From assembly GCF_000331515.1 (NCBI RefSeq), contig NZ_AMZO01000035.1, forward strand, positions 1-64,000: 64,000 bases of DNA, read 5' to 3'. Positions 15,922 through 25,293 of the stretch are shown piece after piece (the stretch's first letter is position 1; every line of letters begins with the position of its first letter). The notes under the pieces were generated by a model. That model was not told the DNA's origin and ran no database searches. It saw only the letters and a list, made by a program, of their open reading frames with translations. The DNA comes from Photobacterium marinum (GTDB lineage: Bacteria; Pseudomonadota; Gammaproteobacteria; Enterobacterales; Vibrionaceae). The translations under genes were made by a program, and so were the position numbers.

Positions 15922-17298
15922 ATGAATTCACTACACAATCTACTACAAACAATTGACAGCTTTATTTGGGGTCCGCCTCTACTTATTCTACTTGTTGGTA
16001 CAGGTCTGTACCTGACTGTACGCCTTGGCTTTATTCAGATCCGCCATCTTCCACTGGCACTGAGCTATGTTTTTTCAAGCAAGAACAACGGTAAAGGCTC
16101 GGGGGATGTTTCCAGCTTCGCCGCGCTGTGTACTGCCCTTTCGGCAACCATCGGTACCGGTAACATTGTTGGTGTTGCAACCGCAATAAAACTGGGTGGT
16201 CCGGGTGCATTACTTTGGATGTGGATTGCCGCTCTGTTCGGCATGGCAACCAAATATGCAGAATGTCTGCTTGCAGTAAAATACCGTGAAACTGATGCCA
16301 ACGGTCAGATGATCGGCGGCCCGATGTACTACCTTGAAAAAGGTGTCGGCAGCAAGTGGTTGGCTAAACTGTTTGCTATCTTTGCTCTGGGTGTTGCCTG
16401 CTTCGGTATCGGTACTTTCCCGCAAGCAAATGCAATTGTTGATGCCGCATACCTGTCATTTGAAATGCCTCGTGAATACACAGTCGTGATTCTGACAATT
16501 CTGGTTGCAACTGTAACTCTGGGTGGTATCAAGTCGATTGCCAATGTAGCAAGTAAAGTTGTGCCTCTGATGGCCGGTCTGTACATTACGGCATGTTTTA
16601 CCGTGCTTTACTCTCAGGCTGATGCCCTGCCAGCAGCTATCCAGCTGGTTATCACTTCTGCCTTTACCGGCCATGCTGCAACCGGTGGTTTTGTTGGTGC
16701 AGGTATCATGCTGGCGATCCAGTCTGGTATTGCTCGCGGTGTATTCTCGAACGAATCTGGTCTGGGTAGTGCCCCTATGGCAGCAGCTGCTGCAAAAACT
16801 GACTCATGTGTTCGTCAGGGTCTGACATCGATGACTGGTACCTTCTTCGATACCATTATCATCTGTACCATGACAGGTCTGACGCTTGTAGTAACAGGCG
16901 CATGGGAAAGCGAGCACGCAGGTGCGGCAATGACTACATTTGCTTTCGCAAGTGGTCTGGATTCTTCTTTTTGGGGTCCACTAATGGTATCTGTTGGCCT
17001 GATGTTCTTTGCCTTCACAACAATCCTGGGCTGGAACTACTACGGTGAACGCTGCATTACGTACCTGTTCGGTGTTAAAGCAATCCTGCCATACAAAATC
17101 TTCTTCCTGATTCTGGTTGCCGGTGGTGCATTCCTGAAGCTGGACATGATCTGGATTATTGCTGATATCGTGAACGGTCTGATGGCAATCCCTAACCTGA
17201 TTGGTCTGATCATGCTGCGTGAAGTGATTGTGGCTGAATCGAAGCAGTTCTTCGAACAACTAAAACTGTCGCAAACTGCAGACGCACAACCAGCGTAA
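15922..17298 (+). CDS. AGCS-family sodium/alanine-glycine symporter
   Basis: A 458-residue sodium-coupled amino acid importer of the inner membrane (alanine or glycine carrier protein family). Family features include TVRLGFIQIRHLP, the ALCTALSATIGTGNIVGVATAI segment with its Gly/Ser/Thr-rich turn, GGPMYYLEKG, and the sequence FSNESGLGSAPMAAAAAKT. I set the start at the second of two adjacent ATG codons because AGGGGAG lies four bases before it. Control by the tandem glycine riboswitch implies that glycine is a substrate. A strong terminator follows. Confidence 0.95.
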   Translation: MNSLHNLLQTIDSFIWGPPLLILLVGTGLYLTVRLGFIQIRHLPLALSYVFSSKNNGKGSGDVSSFAALCTALSATIGTGNIVGVATAIKLGGPGALLWMWIAALFGMATKYAECLLAVKYRETDANGQMIGGPMYYLEKGVGSKWLAKLFAIFALGVACFGIGTFPQANAIVDAAYLSFEMPREYTVVILTILVATVTLGGIKSIANVASKVVPLMAGLYITACFTVLYSQADALPAAIQLVITSAFTGHAATGGFVGAGIMLAIQSGIARGVFSNESGLGSAPMAAAAAKTDSCVRQGLTSMTGTFFDTIIICTMTGLTLVVTGAWESEHAGAAMTTFAFASGLDSSFWGPLMVSVGLMFFAFTTILGWNYYGERCITYLFGVKAILPYKIFFLILVAGGAFLKLDMIWIIADIVNGLMAIPNLIGLIMLREVIVAESKQFFEQLKLSQTADAQPA

Positions 17299-17316
17299 TC
17301 TGAGATATTCAGGCAT

Positions 17317-17349
17317 AAAAAAGCGGTATCCGTTGATACCGCTTTTTTT
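17317..17349. terminator. Bidirectional terminator between the symporter and SnoaL-like genes
   Basis: Perfect stem AAGCGGTATC/GATACCGCTT with loop CGTT, flanked by A-run and T-run. It ends the symporter transcript and can also end the convergent leftward gene. Confidence 0.92.
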
Positions 17350-17391
17350 ATATGCGACAGATAAGAAAACACTGACAATTTAAATGCGAGA

Positions 17392-17805
17392 CTAATCTAA
17401 ATACTTTGTCAGTTGCTGATAAACATCAAAGCTGCTGTCTTCAAGCCAGCAATCTGAAATCATGCCATTTTTCTTTCTGAACATAACCATACCGGTCATG
17501 TGCACATCTTGCTTTCTTGCCGGAATTCGCGCCCATCCGCCGTTGTATGTAGCCGTACACTGATATAGCGCAACGGTTTTTTCCCCATCATTGATAACGT
17601 CTTTAACAGAAAATCTGACATTCTTAAACCGCTGGCACCAAATCGAAATAAAATTCAGGTACTCACTGTGGCTCAGAGTGTGGGTCCTTCCCCCCGGCAG
17701 ATGAAAGTTAAAAGGATCTGCGGCATATTCAGCCAACAAACGCCCATCTGCCTTTCTCCAAATGTCAGTAAACCAATGGGTAACCCAGTCATTTTTATTA
17801 TCCAT
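17392..17805 (-). CDS. SnoaL/NTF2-like domain protein
   Basis: A 137-residue cone-fold protein of the nuclear-transport-factor-2 superfamily: WFTDIWRKADGRLLAEYAAD, then a strand-rich half with VALYQCTATY and GMVMFRKKNGMISDCWLEDS. Such proteins serve as small isomerases, hydrolases or binding domains; no catalytic set is clear here. The start is set at ATG 17805 (GGAG about 11 bases upstream); a GTG at 17817 is also in frame. No operon partner. Confidence 0.7.
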   Translation of the reverse strand: MDNKNDWVTHWFTDIWRKADGRLLAEYAADPFNFHLPGGRTHTLSHSEYLNFISIWCQRFKNVRFSVKDVINDGEKTVALYQCTATYNGGWARIPARKQDVHMTGMVMFRKKNGMISDCWLEDSSFDVYQQLTKYLD

Positions 17806-17932
17806 GCGCGGTTTCACTCCAACTACAGCAATTTGCGCTTACTTATGAAATCCTAGACAAAAAAATGACATTTTGCAGTGACGTCCACAACGCTATCTAT
17901 CTTTGAGCGCACAAATCCGCTTTATCACCTCG

Positions 17933-18589
17933 CTAATGAATAGCCAGTTGTGAAAAGGCCGACTGATAGTGAACGAAGTTTGGAATATGGGTATGGTGCT
18001 GGCAATCATCACCTACAGCAACAAAGTCATATCCCAGCTCGCTTGAAGCAAATTTATTCCAGTCGCCGTGACCGAAAAATACCCGACGGACAAAAGTATT
18101 GCCGGAATCCTGTTTGGCACGGAAAGCAGCCAGTGCCATGATCTCTGTGCGGCTCATCGCATCAGACGAAGAAGCAAACGTGATTCCTGATAAATCAATC
18201 CCCAGAGTACGAAGCTTGAGTTTAGCAACAGACTCCCAGCCACCAGTTGCGATAGCCAGATGGGTATCATTTCGCGTCTTCATCTGCTCAATAAATTCTT
18301 TTGCCCCTTGAATCAAACTCAATTCCGCAGGATTTTCAGCCAGAAACTCACGCATTCGCTCCAGATAACGCAACTCAACCTTACGGTGGATCTGAGAGCG
18401 ACTGCCCTGCACTTCATGCTTAGCAATGATCTCATCCAGCACACCGGATTCTGTGACATTACGATACTGGCTCCAATCGGTATCAACCTTTACGCCTACA
18501 ACATCTTCAATGGCCCGGCTATAGCATTCAGTATCAAGCCGGTCGCAGTCGACTAACGCACCATCAATGTCAATTAATAACAATTTCAT
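17933..18589 (-). CDS. HAD-superfamily hydrolase, divergent
   Basis: A 218-residue HAD hydrolase with motif I LLIDIDGALVDCD at the N-terminus (Ala replaces the usual Thr after DxDG), motif II-like IATGGW near residue 105, Arg/Lys in AFRAKQ, and motif IV as FFGHGDWNK, less acidic than the norm; a further VAVGDDC lies near the end. The cap is helical (YLERMREFLAENP region). Substrate unknown. The start is ATG 18589 with AAGGTAG seven bases upstream, giving an N-terminus that begins at the first strand. Confidence 0.75.
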   Translation of the reverse strand: MKLLLIDIDGALVDCDRLDTECYSRAIEDVVGVKVDTDWSQYRNVTESGVLDEIIAKHEVQGSRSQIHRKVELRYLERMREFLAENPAELSLIQGAKEFIEQMKTRNDTHLAIATGGWESVAKLKLRTLGIDLSGITFASSSDAMSRTEIMALAAFRAKQDSGNTFVRRVFFGHGDWNKFASSELGYDFVAVGDDCQHHTHIPNFVHYQSAFSQLAIH

Positions 18590-18631
18590 TTTTACTACCT
18601 TTGTTTTTTTCGTGATTGGTAATGCGGGCAT

Positions 18632-19020
18632 ATCATGTGCTTGCTTAACGTCTGCGGCAAGTCAGTTACCTGTTCAATGTGTCGTTTTTTGCTCCACTTC
18701 AAACCTTTTGTTGTCAATGACTTAAAATTCGACCAACCAGAGATGATTTATTAATCAGGCAGCAATAATCTGTAATCCATTACACTAATTCCTTTAAACT
18801 TCAACACCATAGCGACCACACTTTTGCAATGACGTGACAAATCTGACTGGCAAGGATGTCAATTGCATACCACACTTGTATTGCTCTTATGGTTCAGGCA
18901 GTTACCTTAGGGTCAGCTGCCAGCCAGCATAAATAACAATTCAAACAACAATGGCTTGATCGGATCCGCTGAACTCGCCGTTAAATTACAAAGCAATGTC
19001 GTTTCGAAAAGGATGTAGCA
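18632..19020. other. Intergenic region before the HiPIP gene
   Basis: No gene or strong hairpin seen in about 390 bases. Promoters for the leftward HAD gene and the rightward HiPIP gene must be here; I could not single out convincing -35/-10 pairs. Confidence 0.4.
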
Positions 19021-19326
19021 ATGAAAAATCAACCAAGTCGCAGAAGATTCTTAAAGCTCAGCCTGGCCGGTGTAATTGGGATGACGATGGGAGGCAGAGA
19101 CCTGTTAAAACCAGCTCATGCCGCAGACCTACCTCAGCTGGCAGAAGATGATCCTCAGGCTGCTGCGCTGAAATATGTGCATGCCTCACCACATAGTGAT
19201 AAAAAATGCTCAAACTGCGCCCTGCTTCAGGGGAATGAAGGTGACGAATGGCGTCCTTGCGCAATCTTCCCAGGTAAGGTGGTAGCGGCAGAAGGCTGGT
19301 GTTCAGCTTGGGCTAAAAAACCTTAA
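19021..19326 (+). CDS. High-potential iron-sulfur protein (HiPIP)
   Basis: A 101-residue periplasmic electron carrier. A twin-arginine signal (SRRRFLKLSLAG, cleavage near AHAAD, about residue 36) indicates export already folded with its cluster. Four cysteines, C63, C66, C80 and C94, in the order CSNC, RPCAIF, GWCSAW give the C-x2-C-x13-C-x13-C ligand set of HiPIPs for one [4Fe-4S] cluster. HiPIPs shuttle electrons from the bc1 complex to oxidases or reaction centres; the partner here is unknown and no redox gene lies next to it. AAGGA precedes the ATG. Confidence 0.92.
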   Translation: MKNQPSRRRFLKLSLAGVIGMTMGGRDLLKPAHAADLPQLAEDDPQAAALKYVHASPHSDKKCSNCALLQGNEGDEWRPCAIFPGKVVAAEGWCSAWAKKP

Positions 19327-19361
19327 AGCACAGCTGCAAACTGAAAGAAAATTCAACAAAC

Positions 19362-19388
19362 ATTTCAGGCCCTTATAGGGCCTGAAAT
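19362..19388. terminator. Convergent terminator between HiPIP and yegD
   Basis: The stem ATTTCAGGCCC/GGGCCTGAAAT with a short loop TTATA lies between two convergent genes. The T-tract is modest on both strands, so termination is likely but perhaps not complete. Confidence 0.7.
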
Positions 19389-19411
19389 TTAGTATCGGAG
19401 AGAAATTTAAT

Positions 19412-20764
19412 TTATAAGAAACACTGCTCTGCCCAGCGAGCCAGCCCAGCAGTTACTGAGCCAAAGAAACTACCGCTGACAACCGGTACATCCGGCAACT
19501 GCTGCTCAATACATGATCTCAAAATTGGCGAGCGAGCCGTACCACCGGTCATGTATACCACATCCGGTTTCTTGCCACTTTGTGTAATCGCCTCAGTTAC
19601 AAGCTGACTGATTTTCACTCTTGGTGATTCAATCGCTGCTGCCATATCCTGCTGGCTGACATTCACTTCCAGCACCTCTGCGAAGCTGTTCAGTGCGATA
19701 CGGCAATCTGGTGAATCAGACAGCGCGATTTTGCCTTCTTCTGCCTTTCGCACTAGCTGATAGCCTAATGTTTCGAAGTAAACACGCAGCAAATGATCCA
19801 GTTTTTGCGGTTCAGCCGCATCACGCTTCAGCTGATCCAGTACTTTGAGGTTGGCATTGCTATAAAAGTCGGTTTGAGCCGCAATGTTATTGATAGCAAT
19901 CGGGTTCCAAAACTGACTAATTGGCATATCAATTCCCTTCTGAGTTTTACTACCCAGCCCCAGCATTGGCATCAATTGACGAAATGCAAGATGAATATCC
20001 AAATCATTACCGCCGACCCTTAAGCCACTATGAGCCAGCAAGCTTGCCTGACGATCTGCTTTGTTTCGCCACTGTGGTCCCATTTCAATGATTGAACAAT
20101 CGGTTGTGCCACCGCCGATATCAACCACCAGCACCGTTTTGTTTTCCGTCAGTGTACTTTCGTATTCAAGCCCGGCTGCAACCGGCTCAAACTGAAATTC
20201 AATATTTTTAAAACCGGCGCGTATTGCAGCCTGAGTCAGGATTTTTTCTGCCTGCTGGTTTGCAGTTTCACCGCCGGAACCCTGAAAGTTAACCGGGCGA
20301 CCAATCACTGTACTGGTAATATCCTGCTGCAGTGTCTGCTCGGATTGATTTTTGATGTTTTTCATCATGGCGCAAACCAAGTCTTCAAAGAAGCTGATTT
20401 GCACATCGCGTAATCCATTCGCGCCAAGGAAAGATTTTGGCGACTTTACGTAATAAACCTCTTCCGGATCTTCCAGATACAAATCCAGTGCAGCCTGACC
20501 AAGGCGTAAATCGCCCGCTTCAACAATGATGTCTTCTTCACGGTTGAAGGCAATTGCGCGACGTAACACCTGCTCTCCAACAGTATCCGAAGGTGTAACA
20601 CCCATGTGACGGTACAAATATTCACTTACCGCTTCACGTGTCGGCGCACACAGTGTGGAAGGGATGTACTTCTTATCACCCTCGAGTGATAGCATCTGCG
20701 GATTGCCCTGCTCCATTACCGCTACTGAGCAGTTTGCTGTTCCGTAATCAAATCCTATGTACAT
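19412..20764 (-). CDS. yegD: YegD-type Hsp70-family ATPase/chaperone
   Basis: A 450-residue actin-like ATPase, the same length as E. coli YegD. Phosphate 1 is IGFDYGTANCSVAVME, phosphate 2 is VLVVDIGGGTTDCSI at about residue 210, and the adenosine motif is VVYMTGGTARSPIL near 415. It has the Hsp70 nucleotide-binding domain but lacks a normal DnaK substrate-binding domain and lid. Its clients are not known. The start is ATG 20764, with GGAGG six bases upstream; the open frame runs five codons further. Monocistronic. Confidence 0.9.
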   Translation of the reverse strand: MYIGFDYGTANCSVAVMEQGNPQMLSLEGDKKYIPSTLCAPTREAVSEYLYRHMGVTPSDTVGEQVLRRAIAFNREEDIIVEAGDLRLGQAALDLYLEDPEEVYYVKSPKSFLGANGLRDVQISFFEDLVCAMMKNIKNQSEQTLQQDITSTVIGRPVNFQGSGGETANQQAEKILTQAAIRAGFKNIEFQFEPVAAGLEYESTLTENKTVLVVDIGGGTTDCSIIEMGPQWRNKADRQASLLAHSGLRVGGNDLDIHLAFRQLMPMLGLGSKTQKGIDMPISQFWNPIAINNIAAQTDFYSNANLKVLDQLKRDAAEPQKLDHLLRVYFETLGYQLVRKAEEGKIALSDSPDCRIALNSFAEVLEVNVSQQDMAAAIESPRVKISQLVTEAITQSGKKPDVVYMTGGTARSPILRSCIEQQLPDVPVVSGSFFGSVTAGLARWAEQCFL

Positions 20765-20949
20765 ACCGTACCTCCACATAGCAAAAGGTCGGCAATCATA
20801 CTGAATTTCCAGAATTGTTCAATCACTTAAACATCTCAATCAGATACCAATTTAGAGTAAATAATTGTAAGTTTTGATTTATTTCCACGAATTTTCGCCA
20901 GAAGTCAGCCATAATTAGGCATTACTTATTTTCTTTTATATCTGTATCC

Positions 20950-21567
20950 ATGCTTAAATCAATCGCTCCTTTGTTCCTCGCTCTTCTTGCTCTAACCGGC
21001 TGTAATGACATTACAGCCCCTCAGGAAGGTGAGAAATACACTGTTGTTACTGAAACTGCCAATACACCTGATGTAGTGGAAATTTTCTCTCTGGGATGTG
21101 GTCACTGCCGCAACATGGAAACCCTGTTACCTGAAATTAAAAAACAAGCAGGCGTTGAAATCAGCAAAGTTCACGTTACTTTTAACCAGAGTGCACAAGT
21201 TGCAGCTTACATTTACTACACAGCAGCAATTCAGACCGGAGGCCAACCTGACCATGCTCTGATGGAAGAAATGTTTGCCTACGTCCAGGATCGCAGTGAC
21301 AACGTAACCGAAGAGCAACGCAAAGAAAAGTTGACTAAGATTTTCACAAGCCGTGAGCTATCCAGCCCATTTGACCTGTCAGAAGAACAGCAAAAGCAAG
21401 TGTATAAAAAGATGACTGACGCTGAGAAACTGGTCGCTAATGCTCAAATTGCTTCAGTGCCGGCCTTCCTGGTTAAAGGAAAATACTTGGTACAAAGCAG
21501 CGCTCATGAAAGTGTTGAAGATATGGCTGAAACTATTCGCTACCTGTCCACTATGGACAGCAAGTAA
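20950..21567 (+). CDS. DsbA-like thiol:disulfide oxidoreductase, predicted lipoprotein
   Basis: A 205-residue envelope protein. The signal peptide ends with the lipobox LTGC (Cys18), so it should be tethered to a membrane, unlike soluble DsbA. The thioredoxin-fold active site is FSLGCGHCRNME (CGHC, about residue 52) with the cis-Pro loop ASVPAFLV near 172; a helical insert lies between. CGHC dipeptides give oxidising power similar to CPHC. No clear ribosome site precedes the ATG, suggesting weak or leaderless-type translation. A strong terminator follows. Confidence 0.88.
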   Translation: MLKSIAPLFLALLALTGCNDITAPQEGEKYTVVTETANTPDVVEIFSLGCGHCRNMETLLPEIKKQAGVEISKVHVTFNQSAQVAAYIYYTAAIQTGGQPDHALMEEMFAYVQDRSDNVTEEQRKEKLTKIFTSRELSSPFDLSEEQQKQVYKKMTDAEKLVANAQIASVPAFLVKGKYLVQSSAHESVEDMAETIRYLSTMDSK

Positions 21568-21611
21568 AAACGCCAACGAGCGCTTTCAAGTTAACCCCTA
21601 ATACCGTACAC

Positions 21612-21641
21612 AAAACAGCCCTTGATATGGGCTGTTTTTTT
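21612..21641 (+). terminator. Terminator of the DsbA-like gene
   Basis: The stem AAACAGCCC/GGGCTGTTT with loop TTGATAT is followed by a run of seven T. Confidence 0.9.
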
Positions 21642-21965
21642 ATCTCTTCCATCTATGAAACCCCACCCGACTTGCCAAGCTAAAATGCCGCTTTGCTTTT
21701 GGCCTGATTTACTCTCGCTGGACTCTCCTTAACCCAGCAAATCAAACAAACACACTTGTAGCACGTATATTATACGTTTTAGCGATAATAACGACATTTA
21801 AACACTATGAAACAATCTCATTTGCAGTATGTTTTGTATGATGAATATTGAGGTAGATCACGAGTTATAAGAAAGGGTTATGTTATGATTTAAATCATAC
21901 AAATAATTCTACACAATTATACTTCTCTCCCCATTCTCCTGTCCGAATGGGGAGATTTTTTTTAT
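21642..21965 (+). ncRNA. Candidate small RNA ending at an orphan terminator
   Basis: A strong intrinsic terminator, TCTCCCCATTC/GAATGGGGAGA followed by nine T (21926-21964), stands about 285 bases after the previous terminator with no open reading frame between. That arrangement is typical of an independently transcribed small RNA. A perfect 16-base palindrome centred on TTTAAA (21884-21899) lies just before it. The 5' end is unknown; the RNA would lie somewhere between 21800 and 21965. I could not match it to a known Vibrio sRNA. Confidence 0.4.
21926..21964 (+). terminator. Orphan intrinsic terminator
   Basis: Eleven-base-pair GC-rich stem with an eight-base loop and a T-run, not following any recognisable gene on the plus strand. 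Confidence 0.85.
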
Positions 21966-22129
21966 TTGGGGATCTCACCCTGGATACAAAGGCCATTGAT
22001 AGCAGTGACCAACCCGAGGTAATGATGCCAAAAGGGTCAAAACACATTCAAATTGTGATCTGAATTTGTTTTTTTCACGAAGTTTATTTACCAAAAAGAC
22101 GGAACGAAGTTCTATCTTTTTTGTTCTCC

Positions 22130-22321
22130 CTACTCTTTGTCTTTCTTATAAAAATCACTTTTGAAGGCCTTTACCAATCTTCTATAGATGCTCGAATATA
22201 GAGCAGGCTTTGAGTTTATCGCGTCATCGCATTTCTCATTAAATTCGTCAAATCCGATATAGGATTTCATCTTGTTCTCAGTTTTATCTTTTGACGTGGC
22301 ATTCTTATTTCTAATGTTCAC
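22130..22321 (-). CDS. Small hypothetical protein, weakly supported
   Basis: An open frame of 63 codons from a GTG, or 46 codons from an internal ATG (starting MKSYIGFDEFNEKCDD). The product is highly charged, rich in Lys and Asp, with no signal or membrane segment. No good ribosome site precedes either start and I know no family. It lies alone in an AT-rich gap downstream of bsrV. It may be non-coding. Confidence 0.25.
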   Translation of the reverse strand: MNIRNKNATSKDKTENKMKSYIGFDEFNEKCDDAINSKPALYSSIYRRLVKAFKSDFYKKDKE

Positions 22322-22387
22322 GATTTCAAAGCCCTTATTTTTATTGTTATAACGAACTTAGCAATTCACTGATCTGGTTGAGTATTT

Positions 22388-22414
22388 GGAGGAAGCTGGC
22401 AAAACCAGCCTCCT
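22388..22414 (-). terminator. Hairpin downstream of bsrV
   Basis: On the minus strand GGAGGCTGG pairs with CCAGCTTCC (one G-U pair) around a TTTTG loop, about 15 bases after the stop codon. The following bases are not T-rich, so termination would be inefficient or Rho-assisted. Confidence 0.5.
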
Positions 22415-22428
22415 CACTCAGGAGATTT

Positions 22429-23649
22429 TTACTTCAAATACTTAGGGTTTGAGCTCCCCCATAGGGTATATAAATCACAGAACAATCGGCCGGACTTCTC
22501 TTCCAATTCACCTCTAGTAATTTCCTCATGGCCTTGCTGACCATAAAGCACTACCTCATCCCCAAGGTGAACACCCTCAATGTCAGTAATATCAACCATG
22601 GTTGTGTTCATAGATGTTTTACCGACTATCTTCGCTTTCTTTCCATTGATCAGTACATAACCGATACGACTCAACGAACGCGGATAACCGTCAGAGTAAC
22701 CTACAGGTAAGTTAGCCAATACTGATGGGCGTGATAGTACTTCTGTACTGTCATACCCCACTGTAGTACCAGCCGGGAAATGATGGATAGAAGCAACCTG
22801 TGTTTTGAAAGTAACTACACTCTTGTATTCAGGGAACACCGGTGTTGTATCACCGTACAAAGCGCCACCCGGTCTCACCATATCTAGGCGAGCCTCCGGT
22901 AGCATCAATGTAGTATAAGAATTGGCTGCATGAAGCGTAATATATTCCCTATTCAAGTCAGATTTTTGAATCAACCAGCTTGTTTCCTGTTTGAATCTTT
23001 CTAGTCCAGCGCGAGTTTTATCCAAATCTTCTGTCGGGAAGTGAGTCATCATACCGACAATATTTACGCGCTTAGCTTGCGTGATTTTAAGCGCTTCCTC
23101 TTTGCCTTCATCAGTTGATAGATCAATACCATTTCGGCCCATTCCACCAGAGTTGAAAGCTAGATGAACTGCAATATCTGTGTCGTATTTATTCGCCAGC
23201 TTTGAAATTGCTTCAGCTTGAGAATAAGTACCTATCAACTCTTCAACGTTAAATTGAACCGCTGCTTCAATTTCTGCAATAGTACCTGCACGGACTCTGA
23301 CAATTTGTCCTTTGAAACCTTTCTTTCGAGCCATTTTAGCTTCTTCATTGCTAGCAATTGCAATACAGCTAATATCATTATTGATAACTGACGGGATCAG
23401 ATTTTCAATACCGTTACCATAAGCGTCAGCCTTCATCACAGCACAAATTTTTGTTTCTGAACCAACTTCTTTTTTCAGCAATCGAATATTATTCTCGAAC
23501 GTTGCTTTACTTACTTCAACCCAGGAATTCGACTGCATTGCCTGTTGCTCCTGGGGAGCAACATCTGATGACATAAGAAAAGGTGCAGCAACAGCATTTC
23601 CGCAAATAAGAGAAACAGATAATGCTAAGTATGATATTTTTAATTTCAC
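22429..23649 (-). CDS. bsrV: Periplasmic broad-spectrum amino acid racemase
   Basis: A 406-residue fold-type III PLP enzyme related to alanine racemase. It closely follows V. cholerae BsrV, which makes D-Met, D-Leu, D-Arg and others in the periplasm: SNSWVEVS, the PLP lysine in ICAVMKADAYGNG (about K73), FNSGGMGRNGIDLST, ITLHAANSYTTLMLPEARLDMVRPGG, TVGYDSTEVLSR and LANLPVGYSDGYPR. A Sec signal peptide ends near AVAAP. I choose the GTG at 23649, since GGAG is six bases upstream; an ATG at 23661 touching the previous stop is the alternative. It follows a chemoreceptor gene by 15 bases, so the two are probably one operon. Confidence 0.92.
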   Translation of the reverse strand: MKLKISYLALSVSLICGNAVAAPFLMSSDVAPQEQQAMQSNSWVEVSKATFENNIRLLKKEVGSETKICAVMKADAYGNGIENLIPSVINNDISCIAIASNEEAKMARKKGFKGQIVRVRAGTIAEIEAAVQFNVEELIGTYSQAEAISKLANKYDTDIAVHLAFNSGGMGRNGIDLSTDEGKEEALKITQAKRVNIVGMMTHFPTEDLDKTRAGLERFKQETSWLIQKSDLNREYITLHAANSYTTLMLPEARLDMVRPGGALYGDTTPVFPEYKSVVTFKTQVASIHHFPAGTTVGYDSTEVLSRPSVLANLPVGYSDGYPRSLSRIGYVLINGKKAKIVGKTSMNTTMVDITDIEGVHLGDEVVLYGQQGHEEITRGELEEKSGRLFCDLYTLWGSSNPKYLK

Positions 23650-23664
23650 AACAAACTCCATTTA

Positions 23665-25293
23665 TTAAATTTTAAATTGCTCCACGACAGTGTGAAGATT
23701 CTCAGAACGTTTTTTCAATTCTTCCAGTTCAACTTCAGAATTCCTTGTCGCCAGATGGTTTTCATCCGCACTCATACTTAGCGATGAAACATTACCCGAC
23801 AGATGCTGTGCCGCTTCCGATTGCTCTTTCATCGATTCAGAAATCTGCTCCATGCTATTTAGCAGGGCAATAATTTCTTCAGAGAACGTCACCAGAGAAC
23901 CTCTGGCACTATTTGCATGAGATGTGCTCTCATTCACTAATTCAACAGAGGACTGCATATTCGACGTGGTTTTATTCGTGTCCGTGCGAATATTGTCCAG
24001 CATAGTTTCGATTTCAACCGTCGCTACCGAAGTGCGCTCCGACAGCTTTCTGACTTCATCAGCAACAACAGCAAAGCCACGTCCATGCTGACCTGCGCGT
24101 GCAGCTTCAATGGCTGCATTCAATGCCAACAGGTTGGTCTGATCAGCAATCTCTTTAATCACTGAAACAATTGAGTTAATTTCGTTGGTGCTCTTATCCA
24201 GATGCTCAAGGTTAGACGCCAGATTGATCACTCCAGTCTGCACATCTTCCATTCCACTTACAGCCTGATCAACCGTCGTCACTGTTTCCTGTGTCTGCTG
24301 CTCAAAGCGTTTAACCTGATCATTGATATCATTAGCAATCATTGAAACGCTCTGAATGCTGGCTGCTAATTCCTCTATTGCAGTTGCACTACTTCTTACA
24401 TTTTCAGCCTGATCAACAGAGCGCTTGGAAATACCATCGAATATTGAATCCAGATTGGCTGTAACTTCTTTTATAGATTGAGAGCCATCATTAATATCGT
24501 GCATTCGACTGCGTAATGATGAGATAAAGACATTAAATGAGCGCGTGATAATACCGACTTCATCGGTGTTAGTAACTTTCAGGTTACGGGTTAAATTCCA
24601 GTCACCATCAGCAAACTCTTTCAGAACAAAATTGAGATAATTAATTGGCTTAACAGTTTTTACAGCAATGTAGTACGTCACCAGGAGCGTAATAGACAGA
24701 AGTACTGCTGCAAAGCCAATAACATGAACAATAACTTCATCCTGTAGTGCTTCAATGTCACTCAAAGCAACATCAACACCAATGACATAATACTCACCGT
24801 TTGCATTTCTGAATGGGACAAAGACAGAACGCCATAAGCCATATTCACCCTGATATTCTTCAAACTGAACCTGACGGGTAATGAATGCTTTAGTCAAACC
24901 TTTTGGAACAACTTTATATTCTTCAAGATACCAGTTTTTATAAGCCCCTGTTCTGAGCTCATCTTCTGTTTGATTAATATAGGTGTAATAAATTTTCCCG
25001 TTTTTCTGAACTGTAGAATATGCCCAGTCTATATTTGATTTTTCGACGTAAGAGCTTATGCGACGACTGATTTTATCATAGTTGTTTGTCTGTTCAGATA
25101 ACACATTGTGAGTTGACTCACCGATAATCATGTTTAACGCATAAGCGGATGATATTAACTTTGAATCCAGTCCTTTGATTGCTGTCTTATATATTTCGTT
25201 GTAAGAGTAAGTAGAATATGACGTAATGATAAATAAAGCTAAACACGAAAAGCAGGCAAGAAGTTTGCCTCTTAATCCCCAATTAAAACTCAT
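23665..25293 (-). CDS. Methyl-accepting chemotaxis protein with Cache-like sensor
   Basis: A 542-residue chemoreceptor. A first membrane segment at residues 8-28 and a second at about 190-210 frame a periplasmic domain of some 160 residues whose end ([18 protein letters not shown]) looks like a single Cache domain, a fold that often binds amino acids. A HAMP domain follows ([16 protein letters not shown]), then the signalling hairpin with the conserved tip [41 protein letters not shown]. The start ATG 25293 has AAGGGT upstream. It sits directly before bsrV, suggesting it may sense an amino acid or the racemase's product; this is inference. Confidence 0.92.
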   Translation of the reverse strand: MSFNWGLRGKLLACFSCLALFIITSYSTYSYNEIYKTAIKGLDSKLISSAYALNMIIGESTHNVLSEQTNNYDKISRRISSYVEKSNIDWAYSTVQKNGKIYYTYINQTEDELRTGAYKNWYLEEYKVVPKGLTKAFITRQVQFEEYQGEYGLWRSVFVPFRNANGEYYVIGVDVALSDIEALQDEVIVHVIGFAAVLLSITLLVTYYIAVKTVKPINYLNFVLKEFADGDWNLTRNLKVTNTDEVGIITRSFNVFISSLRSRMHDINDGSQSIKEVTANLDSIFDGISKRSVDQAENVRSSATAIEELAASIQSVSMIANDINDQVKRFEQQTQETVTTVDQAVSGMEDVQTGVINLASNLEHLDKSTNEINSIVSVIKEIADQTNLLALNAAIEAARAGQHGRGFAVVADEVRKLSERTSVATVEIETMLDNIRTDTNKTTSNMQSSVELVNESTSHANSARGSLVTFSEEIIALLNSMEQISESMKEQSEAAQHLSGNVSSLSMSADENHLATRNSEVELEELKKRSENLHTVVEQFKI

